DNA from: Streptomyces sp. CBMA291
Lineage (GTDB): Bacteria > Actinomycetota > Actinomycetes > Streptomycetales > Streptomycetaceae
Assembly: GCF_014596525.1 (NCBI RefSeq)
Contig: NZ_MSJP01000034.1
Location: 62,001 to 126,000 of the forward strand
Direction: 5' to 3'
DNA length: 64,000 nucleotides
Shown: positions 50,401 through 58,824 of the stretch, one piece after another
How the letters are laid out: each line of letters starts with the position of its first letter
Position numbering within the stretch: the stretch's first letter is position 1
The notes under the pieces: model-generated
The model's input: the letters and a program-made list of their open reading frames with translations, nothing else
Databases searched by the model: none
Told to the model about the DNA's origin: nothing
Position numbers and translations under genes: made by a program

Positions 50401-53226
50401 ATGGGAGAGCGGCCTGTCGCGTCCGCACCCGATCTCGTCCTCAAGACCGACGGGGACGCGACACACATCGATCCTGACCGCGTCTATCGCATCGGGCGCG
50501 ACCCCGCCGAGGACGTCGTATTCTCGGACGCACGGGTGTCCTGGCATCACGCGGTGCTCGCCGTCGACGACGGCCGGTGGACGCTGACGGACGAGGGCAG
50601 TACGAACGGCACCTTCACGGACGGCACACGCCTCTCCGGAACGAGGGAGGTCGGTCCCGGCACGGTCCTGCGTTTCGGCCACCCCACGGAGGGGCCACGC
50701 GCGGTGCTGTCCCTCGCGACGGAGACCCCCGCGTCACCGGGGGCACCGCTCGGGGCGCCGCCGGGGGCGGCACGGGGGACCCCACCGGAGACACCGCTTG
50801 AGGCACCACGCGTGCCCCCTTCCGGGGTACAACGCGGGACCCCGTCCGGGGCACCACCCGTGACCCCGTCCGAGGCGCCGCACGAGACCCCCTCCGGAGC
50901 ACCACACAAGACCCCGCCTCAAGCGCCGCACAGGGCCCCTCCTGAGACACCTCACAGGGCACCGCCCAGAGCACAGCACGAGACTGCGCCGGAGACACCA
51001 CGCGGGACCCCGCCGGAATCCCCACTAGAAGCCTCGCAGGAAACCCCGCCCCAGTCAGCACCCCCCTCCGACGAGCCCCCGTCCGCACCCGCCCCCGCGC
51101 CCCGGGCCGAGCCCGTACGCCCCCCGCCACCGGCTCCCGTGGCGCCCGTCCCTTCTTCCGCCCCCTCGCTCGATCCCGCTCATCCCTCCCCCGTTCCCCG
51201 GCCCCCCTCCGTCTCGCATCCCGCCGCCACCGGGACCTTCCGGCGGCCGACCTCCGTGCGGCCCCTGCCCGCGCACACCGTCACGATCGGACGGGCACCC
51301 GACAACGACATCGTCGTGTCCGATCTCGTCGTCTCCCGGCACCATGCCGAACTCCGCGCGCACCCCGACGGCACCTACGCGATCCACGATCTCGGCAGCC
51401 ACAACGGCACCTACCTGAACGGGCGTCCCGTCGTGGACGCCCGGGTGACACCGGAGGACATCGTCGGCATCGGTCACCGCGCGTTCTGTCTGCTCGGCGG
51501 ACAGCTCGTCGAGTTCACCGACACCGGCGTGGTCTCCCTCGACGTGCGGGCGCTCGCCGTCACCGTCGACCACGGGCGGCGCACCCTCCTCGACGGGGTG
51601 TCGTTCCCCGTGGGCGAGAAGTGCCTGCTCGCGGTCGTCGGCCCGTCCGGCGCGGGCAAGTCGACACTCCTCGGCGCGCTCACCGGACAGCGTCCCGCCG
51701 ACCGTGGCACGGTCCTCTACGACGGCCGCGACCTCTACCGGGACTACGCCGAACTGCGCCAGCGCATCGGGCTCGTCCCGCAGGACGACATCCTGCACCT
51801 CCAGCTCACCGTCCGCCGCGCCCTCGGATACGCCGCCGAGCTGCGCTTCCCCCAGGACACCGCCCCCGCCGAGCGCCGGGCCCGGGTGGACGAGGTGATC
51901 CGCGAACTGGGCCTCGCCGAGCGCGCGGACCAGCCGGTCCACAGTCTCTCCGGCGGGCAGCGCAAACGGGTGAGCGTCGCCCTCGAACTGCTCACCAAGC
52001 CCTCCCTCCTCTTCCTCGACGAACCGACCTCCGGTCTCGACCCCGGCATGGACCGGTCGGTGATGCACATGCTGCGCGGGCTCGCCGACGACGGGCGGAC
52101 GGTCGTCGTGGTCACCCACAGCGTGCTCAGCCTCGACGTCTGCGACCGGCTGCTCGTCCTCGCGCCGGGCGGCCGGATCGCCTACTACGGCCCTCCGGAG
52201 GACGCCCTCGGCTTCTTCGGCTTCGCGCAGTGGCCGGAGGCGTTCGAGGCGTTCGAGAACGACCGGGACCGCGACTGGGCCGGCCAGTACCAGGCGTCCC
52301 GCTTCCACGAGCGCTACGTCACCGAGGCCACCACCCCGGGACCGCCGGGACTCCCCGTCGGCTCCTCCCCCGCCCCGGCGGGCCCCGGCGGGCCCGTCCC
52401 GCCGCCCAAGCCGCAGAGCCGGGGCTCGCAACTGTGGACCCTGGTGCGCCGCTACACGGCGGCACTCGCCGCCGACCGCACCTTCCTCGTCATCATGGTC
52501 GCCCTGCCGTTCGTGATGGGCGCGATGGCACGCGCCCTCTCCGAGGGCCGGTTCAACGCCGAGTCGACCATGAACGTCCTGCTCCTGCTCTGCGTGGGAG
52601 GGGTCCTCACGGGCGCGGCGAACGCCGTGCGCGAGCTGGTCAAGGAACGGACCATCTACCGGCGCGAGAGAGCCGTCGGCCTCTCCCGCTCCGCGTACCT
52701 CGCCTCCAAGGTGGTCGTGCTCGGCACGATCACCGTCCTCCAGGCGGTGGTCCTGACCCTGGTCGCCCTGATCGGCGTCCCGCTGAACACGCCCGACGGC
52801 CAGGGCGTCCTGATGCCGCCGCTGGTCGAGATCACCCTTGCCGTGGCCCTGCTCGCCTTCACCGCGATGATGCTCGGTCTCTTCGTGTCGGCGCTGGTCC
52901 GCAAGGAGGAGGTGACGATGCCGCTGCTCGTCCTCCTCGCCATCGTGCAGGTGGTGTTCTGCGGCGCCCTCCTGACCGTACGGGGCACGCCGGTCCTGGA
53001 GCAGCTGGCCTGGCTTGTGCCCTCGCGGTGGGCGTTCGCCGCGATGGGCGCGACGATCGACATCGCCAGGATCGTCCCGGGCGAGAAGACGGCCGACCCG
53101 CTGATGCGGCACACGGCCGAGGCCTGGCTCTTCGACATGGGCATGCTGGTGGTGCTCTGTCTCGTCCTCGGCCTGGTCGTGGCCCGGCTGCTGCGCCGCC
53201 ACGAGCCGGTCGTGATGCGGAGGTAG
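50401..53226 (+). CDS. FHA-FHA-ABC transporter (ATPase + ABC-2 permease), Rv1747-like
   Basis: A 941-residue fusion. FHA domain 1 (residues about 10-100) shows YRIGRDPAEDVVFSDARVSWHH and GSTNGTFTDG. A linker of ~180 residues is built of degenerate repeats rich in TP and AP (for example APHETPSGAPHKTPPQAPHR). FHA domain 2 (about 285-375) has IGRAPDNDIVVSDLVVSRHH and SHNGTYLNG. The ATPase has Walker A GPSGAGKST, signature LSGGQRKRVSVALEL and Walker B LLFLDEPTSGLD. An ABC-2 membrane domain with six segments ends the protein. It matches the architecture of mycobacterial Rv1747, which is regulated by PknF phosphorylation; here a kinase gene follows two genes downstream. The substrate is unknown. 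Confidence 0.92.
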   Translation: MGERPVASAPDLVLKTDGDATHIDPDRVYRIGRDPAEDVVFSDARVSWHHAVLAVDDGRWTLTDEGSTNGTFTDGTRLSGTREVGPGTVLRFGHPTEGPRAVLSLATETPASPGAPLGAPPGAARGTPPETPLEAPRVPPSGVQRGTPSGAPPVTPSEAPHETPSGAPHKTPPQAPHRAPPETPHRAPPRAQHETAPETPRGTPPESPLEASQETPPQSAPPSDEPPSAPAPAPRAEPVRPPPPAPVAPVPSSAPSLDPAHPSPVPRPPSVSHPAATGTFRRPTSVRPLPAHTVTIGRAPDNDIVVSDLVVSRHHAELRAHPDGTYAIHDLGSHNGTYLNGRPVVDARVTPEDIVGIGHRAFCLLGGQLVEFTDTGVVSLDVRALAVTVDHGRRTLLDGVSFPVGEKCLLAVVGPSGAGKSTLLGALTGQRPADRGTVLYDGRDLYRDYAELRQRIGLVPQDDILHLQLTVRRALGYAAELRFPQDTAPAERRARVDEVIRELGLAERADQPVHSLSGGQRKRVSVALELLTKPSLLFLDEPTSGLDPGMDRSVMHMLRGLADDGRTVVVVTHSVLSLDVCDRLLVLAPGGRIAYYGPPEDALGFFGFAQWPEAFEAFENDRDRDWAGQYQASRFHERYVTEATTPGPPGLPVGSSPAPAGPGGPVPPPKPQSRGSQLWTLVRRYTAALAADRTFLVIMVALPFVMGAMARALSEGRFNAESTMNVLLLLCVGGVLTGAANAVRELVKERTIYRRERAVGLSRSAYLASKVVVLGTITVLQAVVLTLVALIGVPLNTPDGQGVLMPPLVEITLAVALLAFTAMMLGLFVSALVRKEEVTMPLLVLLAIVQVVFCGALLTVRGTPVLEQLAWLVPSRWAFAAMGATIDIARIVPGEKTADPLMRHTAEAWLFDMGMLVVLCLVLGLVVARLLRRHEPVVMRR

Positions 53227-53230
53227 GCCC

Positions 53231-53998
53231 GTGAGCGTTCCAGTACCCGCGTACGCACCGGAGTTCCGGCCCACCCATGTCGTGCCGCGCGAGGGGCTCG
53301 CCGCCTGGGAGGCGCCGGACCCGGGGCTGCCCACCGCTCCCCTGGACGCCTTCCTGCCGGTGCGCCTTGAGGAGCGGGCCGGTGACTGGGGGCGGATCAG
53401 GTGCTCCAACGGCTGGACGGCATGGGTCGACGCGCGCCTGCTCGTCTCCGTACCCGAGGATCCTCCGGCGGCGGGCCGGCCGCTCGCCCGGACCGCCGAT
53501 CCCCGGCCGCTGATCGCCCGCGCCGAGGACGCGCTCGGACGCTACCGGCGTGCCGCCGAGGAGCTGGGCGCGCGCCGCCTCGACGGGGAGCAGTTCCGGC
53601 TGCGGACCCGGGGGCTGCGGGTGGGCATGGTGGTCGACGGCGAGTCGGTGTGGTTGTACGACGCGGAGCACGAGCGCTGGGTGTACTGCGACGGCGTGGG
53701 CCTGAGCACGTACGCCGCCGCATCGGCGCCCTCGGTGACGTCGACGGCTCCGGAGACCGCGCGGAAGGAGCCCGTGTCCGGGGAGCCCGTATCCGAGGAA
53801 GCGGTGTCGGAGGAAGCGGTGTCCGAGGAGCCCGCGCCGGAGGAAGCCGATCGGGTGGCGTACGAGCCGACGCGGGTGGTGGCCGAGATGCCCGCCGGGC
53901 CGCCGCCGACCGAGGTCGTGGCCCAGGAGGACGTGCCCGCCGGGCCGCCGCCGACGCGGGTCGTGGCGCGGCCGTCCCGGGTGGACGGTGAGAGGTGA
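53231..53998 (+). CDS. SH3-like small protein with PT[R/E]VV repeats
   Basis: A 255-residue protein between the FHA-ABC transporter and a kinase. Residues about 25-75 look like a bacterial SH3 domain (VRLEERAGDWGRIRCSNGWTAWVDARLLV). The middle contains WLYDAEHERWVYCDGVG. The C-terminal ~90 residues are acidic and disordered, with a repeated EPVSEEAVSEEAV stretch and then three PT[R/E]VV motifs (EPTRVVAE, PPTEVVAQ, PPTRVVAR) spaced 18-20 residues. These threonines are plausible kinase targets and FHA docking sites. GTG 53231 lies 4 nt after the transporter stop. Its stop overlaps the kinase start as TGATG. Confidence 0.75.
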   Translation: MSVPVPAYAPEFRPTHVVPREGLAAWEAPDPGLPTAPLDAFLPVRLEERAGDWGRIRCSNGWTAWVDARLLVSVPEDPPAAGRPLARTADPRPLIARAEDALGRYRRAAEELGARRLDGEQFRLRTRGLRVGMVVDGESVWLYDAEHERWVYCDGVGLSTYAAASAPSVTSTAPETARKEPVSGEPVSEEAVSEEAVSEEPAPEEADRVAYEPTRVVAEMPAGPPPTEVVAQEDVPAGPPPTRVVARPSRVDGER

Positions 53999-54981
53999 TG
54001 ACCGGCGGGCCGGGCGAGGAGCGGAACCTGCCGGCGGGGCGCCCCTCGGGGCTGCTGGGCAAGGAGATCGCGGGCTACCGGGTGGAGGGCGAGATCGGGC
54101 GCGGCGGGATGGCGGTCGTGTACCGGGCGCGTGACCTGAGGCTCGACCGTACGGTGGCGCTGAAGCTGCTCGCTCCCGAACTGGCCCGCAACGACACCTT
54201 CCGCAGGCGCTTCGCGCACGAGTCTCGCGTCGCCGCCTCGATCGACCACCCCCACATCGTGCCGGTCTTCGACGCGGGCGAGACGGAGGGTGTGCTGTAC
54301 ATCGCCATGCGGTACGTGGCCGGGCAGGATCTGGCGGCGCTGCTCGACCGGGAGGGGCCGCTGCCACCGGCGAAGGCGGGCCGGATCGCCGTGCAGGTGG
54401 CGTCGGCGCTCGACGCGGCGCACGCGCACGATCTGGTGCACCGGGATGTGAAGCCGGGCAACGTCCTGATCGCGGAGGGCACCGACGGCGACCATCCGGA
54501 GCATGTGTATCTCACCGATTTCGGCCTGACGAAGAAGTCGCTCTCGTTGACCGGGTTCACAACGGTGGGCGAGTTCGTCGGAACCCTTGACTACGTGGCG
54601 CCCGAGCAGATCTCGGGGAAGCCGGTGGACGGGCGGTGCGATGTGTACGGCCTGGCGTGCGTGGTGTTCGAGACCCTGGTGGGGTCGCCGCCGTTCCATC
54701 GCGACACGGACTGGGCGGTGTTGTGGGCGCAGCAGTACGATCCTCCGCCGCCGCTGTCCGAGGTGCGGCCGGGGCTGCCGGACGCGGCGGACGCGGTGTT
54801 CGCGAAGGCCCTGGCGAAGACGCCGGAGGAGCGGTACGGGACGTGTCTGGAGTTCGTCGCAGCACTGCGGGCCGCGCTGTCCTCGGGCGGTACGGGTCCG
54901 GTGACCGTACGGCGGAGCGATCCGATCGGCCCGCCGCGTGAGCCTCCCGCGTGGGCACGTCCGGTGTTTCGGGAACTCTAG
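53998..54981 (+). CDS. Soluble Hanks-type Ser/Thr protein kinase
   Basis: A 327-residue kinase with the glycine loop IGRGGMAVVYRA, Lys56 in ALKLL, the catalytic loop HRDVKPGNVLI with Asp150, DFGLTKK and the APEQISG segment. It has no transmembrane or PASTA region, unlike PknB, so it is a minimal cytosolic kinase. Its ATG at 53998 overlaps the preceding stop; an in-frame GTG at 53995 is the alternative. By analogy with PknF/Rv1747 it probably phosphorylates the FHA-ABC transporter linker and the SH3-like protein encoded upstream in the same operon. Confidence 0.93.
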   Translation: MTGGPGEERNLPAGRPSGLLGKEIAGYRVEGEIGRGGMAVVYRARDLRLDRTVALKLLAPELARNDTFRRRFAHESRVAASIDHPHIVPVFDAGETEGVLYIAMRYVAGQDLAALLDREGPLPPAKAGRIAVQVASALDAAHAHDLVHRDVKPGNVLIAEGTDGDHPEHVYLTDFGLTKKSLSLTGFTTVGEFVGTLDYVAPEQISGKPVDGRCDVYGLACVVFETLVGSPPFHRDTDWAVLWAQQYDPPPPLSEVRPGLPDAADAVFAKALAKTPEERYGTCLEFVAALRAALSSGGTGPVTVRRSDPIGPPREPPAWARPVFREL

Positions 54982-55010
54982 AGCGGGGCAGGTCCGGCCG
55001 CCGGGGCCCG

Positions 55011-56363
55011 TCAGGTACCGGCTTCGCGGCCCTCCTGCGCCGGTGTTCCGGGATCGGTCTGGCCGGGATGCCGGACCCGGGTGGCGAGCAATCCGCCGAG
55101 AAAGCCGAGGACCAGACCCCAGAGGAGGGCGAATCCGGCCGTCCTCCACACCTGGGGGCGCAGGACGATCCGGCCGCCGAGCGAGGCGAGGTCGCCGATG
55201 CCGAGGACCGAGAGGCCGAAGCGGGCCTCGACCAGGGTGAGCGGGGCGACGGCCAGCATGGTGAGCGCGAAGGCGATCCCGAGGTGCAGCGCGTGCCGCC
55301 AGGGCGCGAAGCGGGCCGGGGAGCGTACGGCTGCGGCGAAGGCCACGGCGAGGAGCAGGACGAAGGCGACGGGGAGCAGCCACCAGGCCCGTGCGTCCTG
55401 GGCCGCGAGGGCGTGCAGGTCGACGGTGGAGAGGTCCGGGGTCGTCCCGCCGCCGTGTTGGCGCAGTACGGCGTCGAGCATCCGGGGCATGGGCAGGCCG
55501 AAGGGGCCTTCGGCCGTGCCCTCCCAGGACCCGCCGATGCCGACGCCGAGGGCGAGCCAGGCGATGTTGGGCAGTCCGAGCAGGAGGACGGCGAGGGTGT
55601 CGGCGGGGTGCCCCCTGGTCGCGGCGACGACCAGACCGGCGATCAGGCCGACGGCCACGTACGCGAGGAGCAGTCCGAGCATCGCGCGGGCGGCGGGCCT
55701 GACGGATTCCTGGTAGCGCAGGAGGCGGGGCGGGAGGGGGGTCCTGCGGGAGACGAGCAGGGCGACGAGGAGGACGCCGAGAATCCACAGGAGTCCGTAG
55801 AACAGGGTGGGGCCGAGGTCGGTCCGGAATCCGACGGTGGGGTTCACCGCGTCGAGGAGCGCGCCGAAGAGGTCGGTGAGGATGCCCGCGTCGCTGCCGC
55901 CGGGGAGGGTGACGGGGAAGTCGTGCCGGGCGAGCGCGGTGAGGCCCGCGAGGGCGGCCAGCCAGAGGACGACGGTGCTCGCGGCCCGGAGCGCGAGTTC
56001 CGGCGCGGGGATGACGGCGTGATGGCGTAGGGGGCGCAGAAAACAGAACCCGGTGACGAGTGCGCCCGCAAGGGTGACGCTGAGGGGCATCGCGGTGAGT
56101 TCGGCGTTGGTCCCGGCGAGGGAACCGGCGGTGCCGGAGAGGTCGACCTTGCCTCCGGTGGCCAGGACGACGACGGCGGCGAGCACGGCGGGGAAGCCGC
56201 CGGGCAGGTCGGCGGCACCGGCGGCCCAGAGCCCGAGGGCCGCGACGACACCCATCACGAGAAACCCGGCGACCACGGCGGTGAGTGCCTGGACACCGAT
56301 ACGGGCGAAGGGTGCCGCCGTACTCGCGGCGGACGGTGCGGGGGTGGGGAGCCGACTGCTCAC
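55011..56363 (-). CDS. Highly hydrophobic polytopic membrane protein, streptophobe-like
   Basis: A 450-residue protein with about ten membrane segments and short loops, including LTAVVAGFLVMGVVAALGLWA and LLGLPNIAWLALGVGIGGSWEG. I assign it to the 'streptophobe' family of Streptomyces membrane proteins from general resemblance (length, polytopic pattern, LPNIAWLALG motif); the function of that family is unknown. GTG 56363 is chosen; an alternative GTG is at 56372, and neither has a strong ribosome site. It is divergent from the DUF6777-like gene across a region of 23-bp repeats. Confidence 0.65.
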   Translation of the reverse strand: MSSRLPTPAPSAASTAAPFARIGVQALTAVVAGFLVMGVVAALGLWAAGAADLPGGFPAVLAAVVVLATGGKVDLSGTAGSLAGTNAELTAMPLSVTLAGALVTGFCFLRPLRHHAVIPAPELALRAASTVVLWLAALAGLTALARHDFPVTLPGGSDAGILTDLFGALLDAVNPTVGFRTDLGPTLFYGLLWILGVLLVALLVSRRTPLPPRLLRYQESVRPAARAMLGLLLAYVAVGLIAGLVVAATRGHPADTLAVLLLGLPNIAWLALGVGIGGSWEGTAEGPFGLPMPRMLDAVLRQHGGGTTPDLSTVDLHALAAQDARAWWLLPVAFVLLLAVAFAAAVRSPARFAPWRHALHLGIAFALTMLAVAPLTLVEARFGLSVLGIGDLASLGGRIVLRPQVWRTAGFALLWGLVLGFLGGLLATRVRHPGQTDPGTPAQEGREAGT

Positions 56364-56448
56364 GCGGCCCACGCTAGTACCGGCGGGGAACGCCCGCTTC
56401 CGGACGGGGGCCGATCCGCAGGGTCGGCGTCTGCTCCGGTGGAGGGGC

Positions 56449-56540
56449 GGTGTCCGCTCCGTGGGGGAAACGGTGTCCGCTCCGTCAGGGAAACGGTGTC
56501 CGCTCCGCTCGGGAGGCGGTGTCCGCTTCCCTCGGAGAGG
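56449..56540. repeat. Four tandem 23-bp direct repeats in a divergent promoter region
   Basis: Units start at 56449, 56472, 56495 and 56518, each beginning GGTGTCCGCT(C/T)CC. The first two differ in two positions and the last two are more diverged. They lie 86 bp from one gene start and 93 bp from the other. Confidence 0.9.
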
Positions 56541-56632
56541 GCCCGTTCCGCGTCCGGACGCGGTTCCTTCCGCTTGCGGGCGTGTGCCGGTCGGCGCACA
56601 CAATGGGCCCGGAACGGAAGAAAGGGAGAAAC

Positions 56633-58099
56633 GTGACTTCCCACCCGCCGTCCCATCCGCCGCCCGACCGGCCGCCGGTTCCGCCGTCAGGCCCTCCCTC
56701 GTCTCCTCCTCCCTCCTCTCCCGCCGTTCCCCCTTCCGGCCCTCCTTCGGGTCCTCTCGCGGAACCGGGCGCCCACCCCGGCGTCGCGGGCCCGCCGCCC
56801 CCGCCGCACGGCCCCGGCGGCGGAAACGGTGAGGGCCGGGGCGGCAGCGGTGCCTCCGGGGGCTCTCCCGGCGGTTCTTCCGGCGGCCCCACCGGCGGTG
56901 ACGGACCGGGAGGCGGTTCCGGCGGCGGAACGGACGACGGCGGTACAGGCAGTGGCGGTACAGGCAGCGGTGCTCCGGACGGCGGTACGGGCGGCGGCGC
57001 ATCCGGCAAGCGCCCCTGGTGGCGTTCCGTCCCGAAGGTCGCCTCGGCCGCCGCCGTGCTCGTGGCGGCGGTCGCGCTCGCGGTCGTCCTCACCCAACGC
57101 TCCGGCGACCAGGGCGGCTCGGCGGGCTCGGGCGGCGAGGTCTTCCTCCAGAACGCGGCAGCCGTCGGCCCCGATCCGTTCACGAAGTCGACGGCCACCC
57201 GTACCGGCGCCGCCACCGCCCCTCCGGCCTCGCTGCCGCCCCGTACCTCCTCGGCCACGCCCGAGGTCTCGGGCGCCACCCCCGGTCTCTACGGCGGGAC
57301 CCTGTCGGTGGCCAGCTGCGACGTGGAACGGCAGGTGCGCTATCTGTCCGACGCGCCCGCGAAGAACGCCGCCTTCGCCTCGGTCGTCGGCGTCTCCCCC
57401 ACCGGGGTCCCCGGTTACCTGCGCTCGCTGACCCCGCTCCAGCTCCGCGCCGACACCCGGGTCACCAACCACGGCTACCGGGACGGCGCCGCCACCAGCT
57501 ACCAGGCGGTCCTTCAGGCCGGGACGGCGGTCCTGGTCGACAGCCATGGGATGCCCAGGGTCCGCTGTGCCTGCGGCAACCCGCTGACCGGCCCGGTCGC
57601 GCAGAAGGCACCCCGGACGACCGGCACACCGTGGGCGGGGTACCGGGCCGATCAGGTGGTCGCGGTGGCGCCGTCGCCGACCGTCGTGACCACCTTCGTG
57701 GTGTACGACCCGCAGGACCGTAGCTGGTTCGCCCGCCAGGACGGCGACACCGGGCGGCACGACGAGCCCACCTCGCGGCCCACGGCCTCCCCCTCGGTCT
57801 CGGCCCCCGCGTCCCCGTCCGTGTCCCCGTCCGGGACGCCTTCGTCGCCGGAGCCCTGCACGGCGCCCTCCCCGTGCCCGACCACACCCACCGCCACGGC
57901 CCCGGAGTCCGCCCCGACGACGGCTCCCCCGACCACTCCCCCCACGGCCCCGCCACCGGCCATTCCTCCGACGAGCCAGCCCCCGCCGCCGAGCACACCG
58001 CCCCCACCGACGGAATCGGCACCCGCGACCCAGACATCGGCCCAGTCGCCGGGTCCGGAACCCCCGCCCACGACGGCCGGTCCCCTGACGGCCGCCTGA
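56633..58099 (+). CDS. DUF6777-like membrane-anchored protein with Pro/Gly-rich termini
   Basis: A 488-residue protein. GTG 56633 has AGGGAG 4 nt upstream. The first 125 residues are Pro-rich then Gly/Ser-rich, followed by one membrane anchor (VASAAAVLVAAVALAVVLT). The extracytoplasmic domain (about residues 165-375) begins EVFLQNAAAVGPDPFTKST, the start I associate with DUF6777, and has CDVERQVRYL and CACGNPLTGPV cysteines. The last ~115 residues are a Ser/Pro/Thr-rich tail resembling wall-spanning segments. No enzymatic motif is visible. It is probably a cell-envelope protein of Streptomyces with unknown role. Confidence 0.75.
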   Translation: MTSHPPSHPPPDRPPVPPSGPPSSPPPSSPAVPPSGPPSGPLAEPGAHPGVAGPPPPPHGPGGGNGEGRGGSGASGGSPGGSSGGPTGGDGPGGGSGGGTDDGGTGSGGTGSGAPDGGTGGGASGKRPWWRSVPKVASAAAVLVAAVALAVVLTQRSGDQGGSAGSGGEVFLQNAAAVGPDPFTKSTATRTGAATAPPASLPPRTSSATPEVSGATPGLYGGTLSVASCDVERQVRYLSDAPAKNAAFASVVGVSPTGVPGYLRSLTPLQLRADTRVTNHGYRDGAATSYQAVLQAGTAVLVDSHGMPRVRCACGNPLTGPVAQKAPRTTGTPWAGYRADQVVAVAPSPTVVTTFVVYDPQDRSWFARQDGDTGRHDEPTSRPTASPSVSAPASPSVSPSGTPSSPEPCTAPSPCPTTPTATAPESAPTTAPPTTPPTAPPPAIPPTSQPPPPSTPPPPTESAPATQTSAQSPGPEPPPTTAGPLTAA

Positions 58100-58300
58100 G
58101 ACGTGCTCGTCATACGGCGCGGACGGCAAGCCCATGGCGGCGCGGGCGCTCCCCGTACGCTCCCGCGCTGTACGCAACGGCCGTGCGGTCGCGGCGGACG
58201 CCCTGAGGGCCGCCCGTGCCGGCTCCGTACGCGGGCGCGGCGGGCGTGACGGGCGCGGCGGGCGCGGGATTATTCGGATGCCCGTCCGGTCCTCTCCCTG

Positions 58301-58306
58301 TACGGT
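58301..58306 (+). promoter_or_regulatory. -10-like TACGGT suggesting leaderless start at 58314
   Basis: TACGGT ends 7 nt before GTG 58314, and no ribosome site separates them. The upstream 58100-58313 region shows no other gene. Confidence 0.3.
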
Positions 58307-58313
58307 CCCTGGA

Positions 58314-58817
58314 GTGGAACCATTGACCGACGAACAGATCCGCTCGTCCTTCGTGAACGGTACGAAGGGCGAGGCGGCCCGCCTCAAGCTGCCGCTCGAC
58401 TTCGCCGAACTCCCCTGGGACGACCTGGACTTCCTCGGCTGGGTGGACCCGGGTGCGCCGCTGCGCGCGCATCTGGTCCTGCCCCGGCCGGACGGCCTGG
58501 TCGGGGTGAGCCTCCGGGTACCGGCCTCGGGCCGGACCAGTGCCGTGAAGTCGAGCCTCTGCCAGGTCTGCCTGACCGGGCACGCCTCCTCGGGTGTGAC
58601 CCTCCTCGTGGCACCGCTGGCCGGGCCCCGGGGCCGGGAGGGGAACACGGTCGGCATCTACCTCTGCGCCGATCTGGCCTGTTCCCTCTACGTCCGGGGC
58701 AAGCGACAGCCGAAGCTGCGCGGCCGACGCCACGAGGAGTCCCTGACCCTCGACGAGCAGGTCGCCCGCCTCACGGGCAACCTGTCCGCCTTCGTCGACC
58801 GGGTCACGGCGAGCTGA
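58314..58817 (+). CDS. FBP-domain protein (elongation-factor-G-binding-like, treble-clef zinc finger)
   Basis: A 167-residue protein starting EPLTDEQIRSSFVNGTKGEA, which is the typical N-terminus of actinobacterial FBP proteins related to fusidic-acid-resistance EF-G binders. Cysteines CQVC (about residue 82) and LCADLAC (about 118) supply the C-terminal zinc-finger ligands. It probably contacts the ribosome or EF-G; fusidic acid resistance itself is not implied. GTG 58314 is chosen by family alignment from memory. Confidence 0.82.
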   Translation: MEPLTDEQIRSSFVNGTKGEAARLKLPLDFAELPWDDLDFLGWVDPGAPLRAHLVLPRPDGLVGVSLRVPASGRTSAVKSSLCQVCLTGHASSGVTLLVAPLAGPRGREGNTVGIYLCADLACSLYVRGKRQPKLRGRRHEESLTLDEQVARLTGNLSAFVDRVTAS

Positions 58818-58824
58818 GCCGGGC

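Noticed and set aside
56449-56540. The 23-bp repeats as a CRISPR array
   Set aside because: The units are directly adjacent with no spacers, are degenerate, and no cas genes are in the window.
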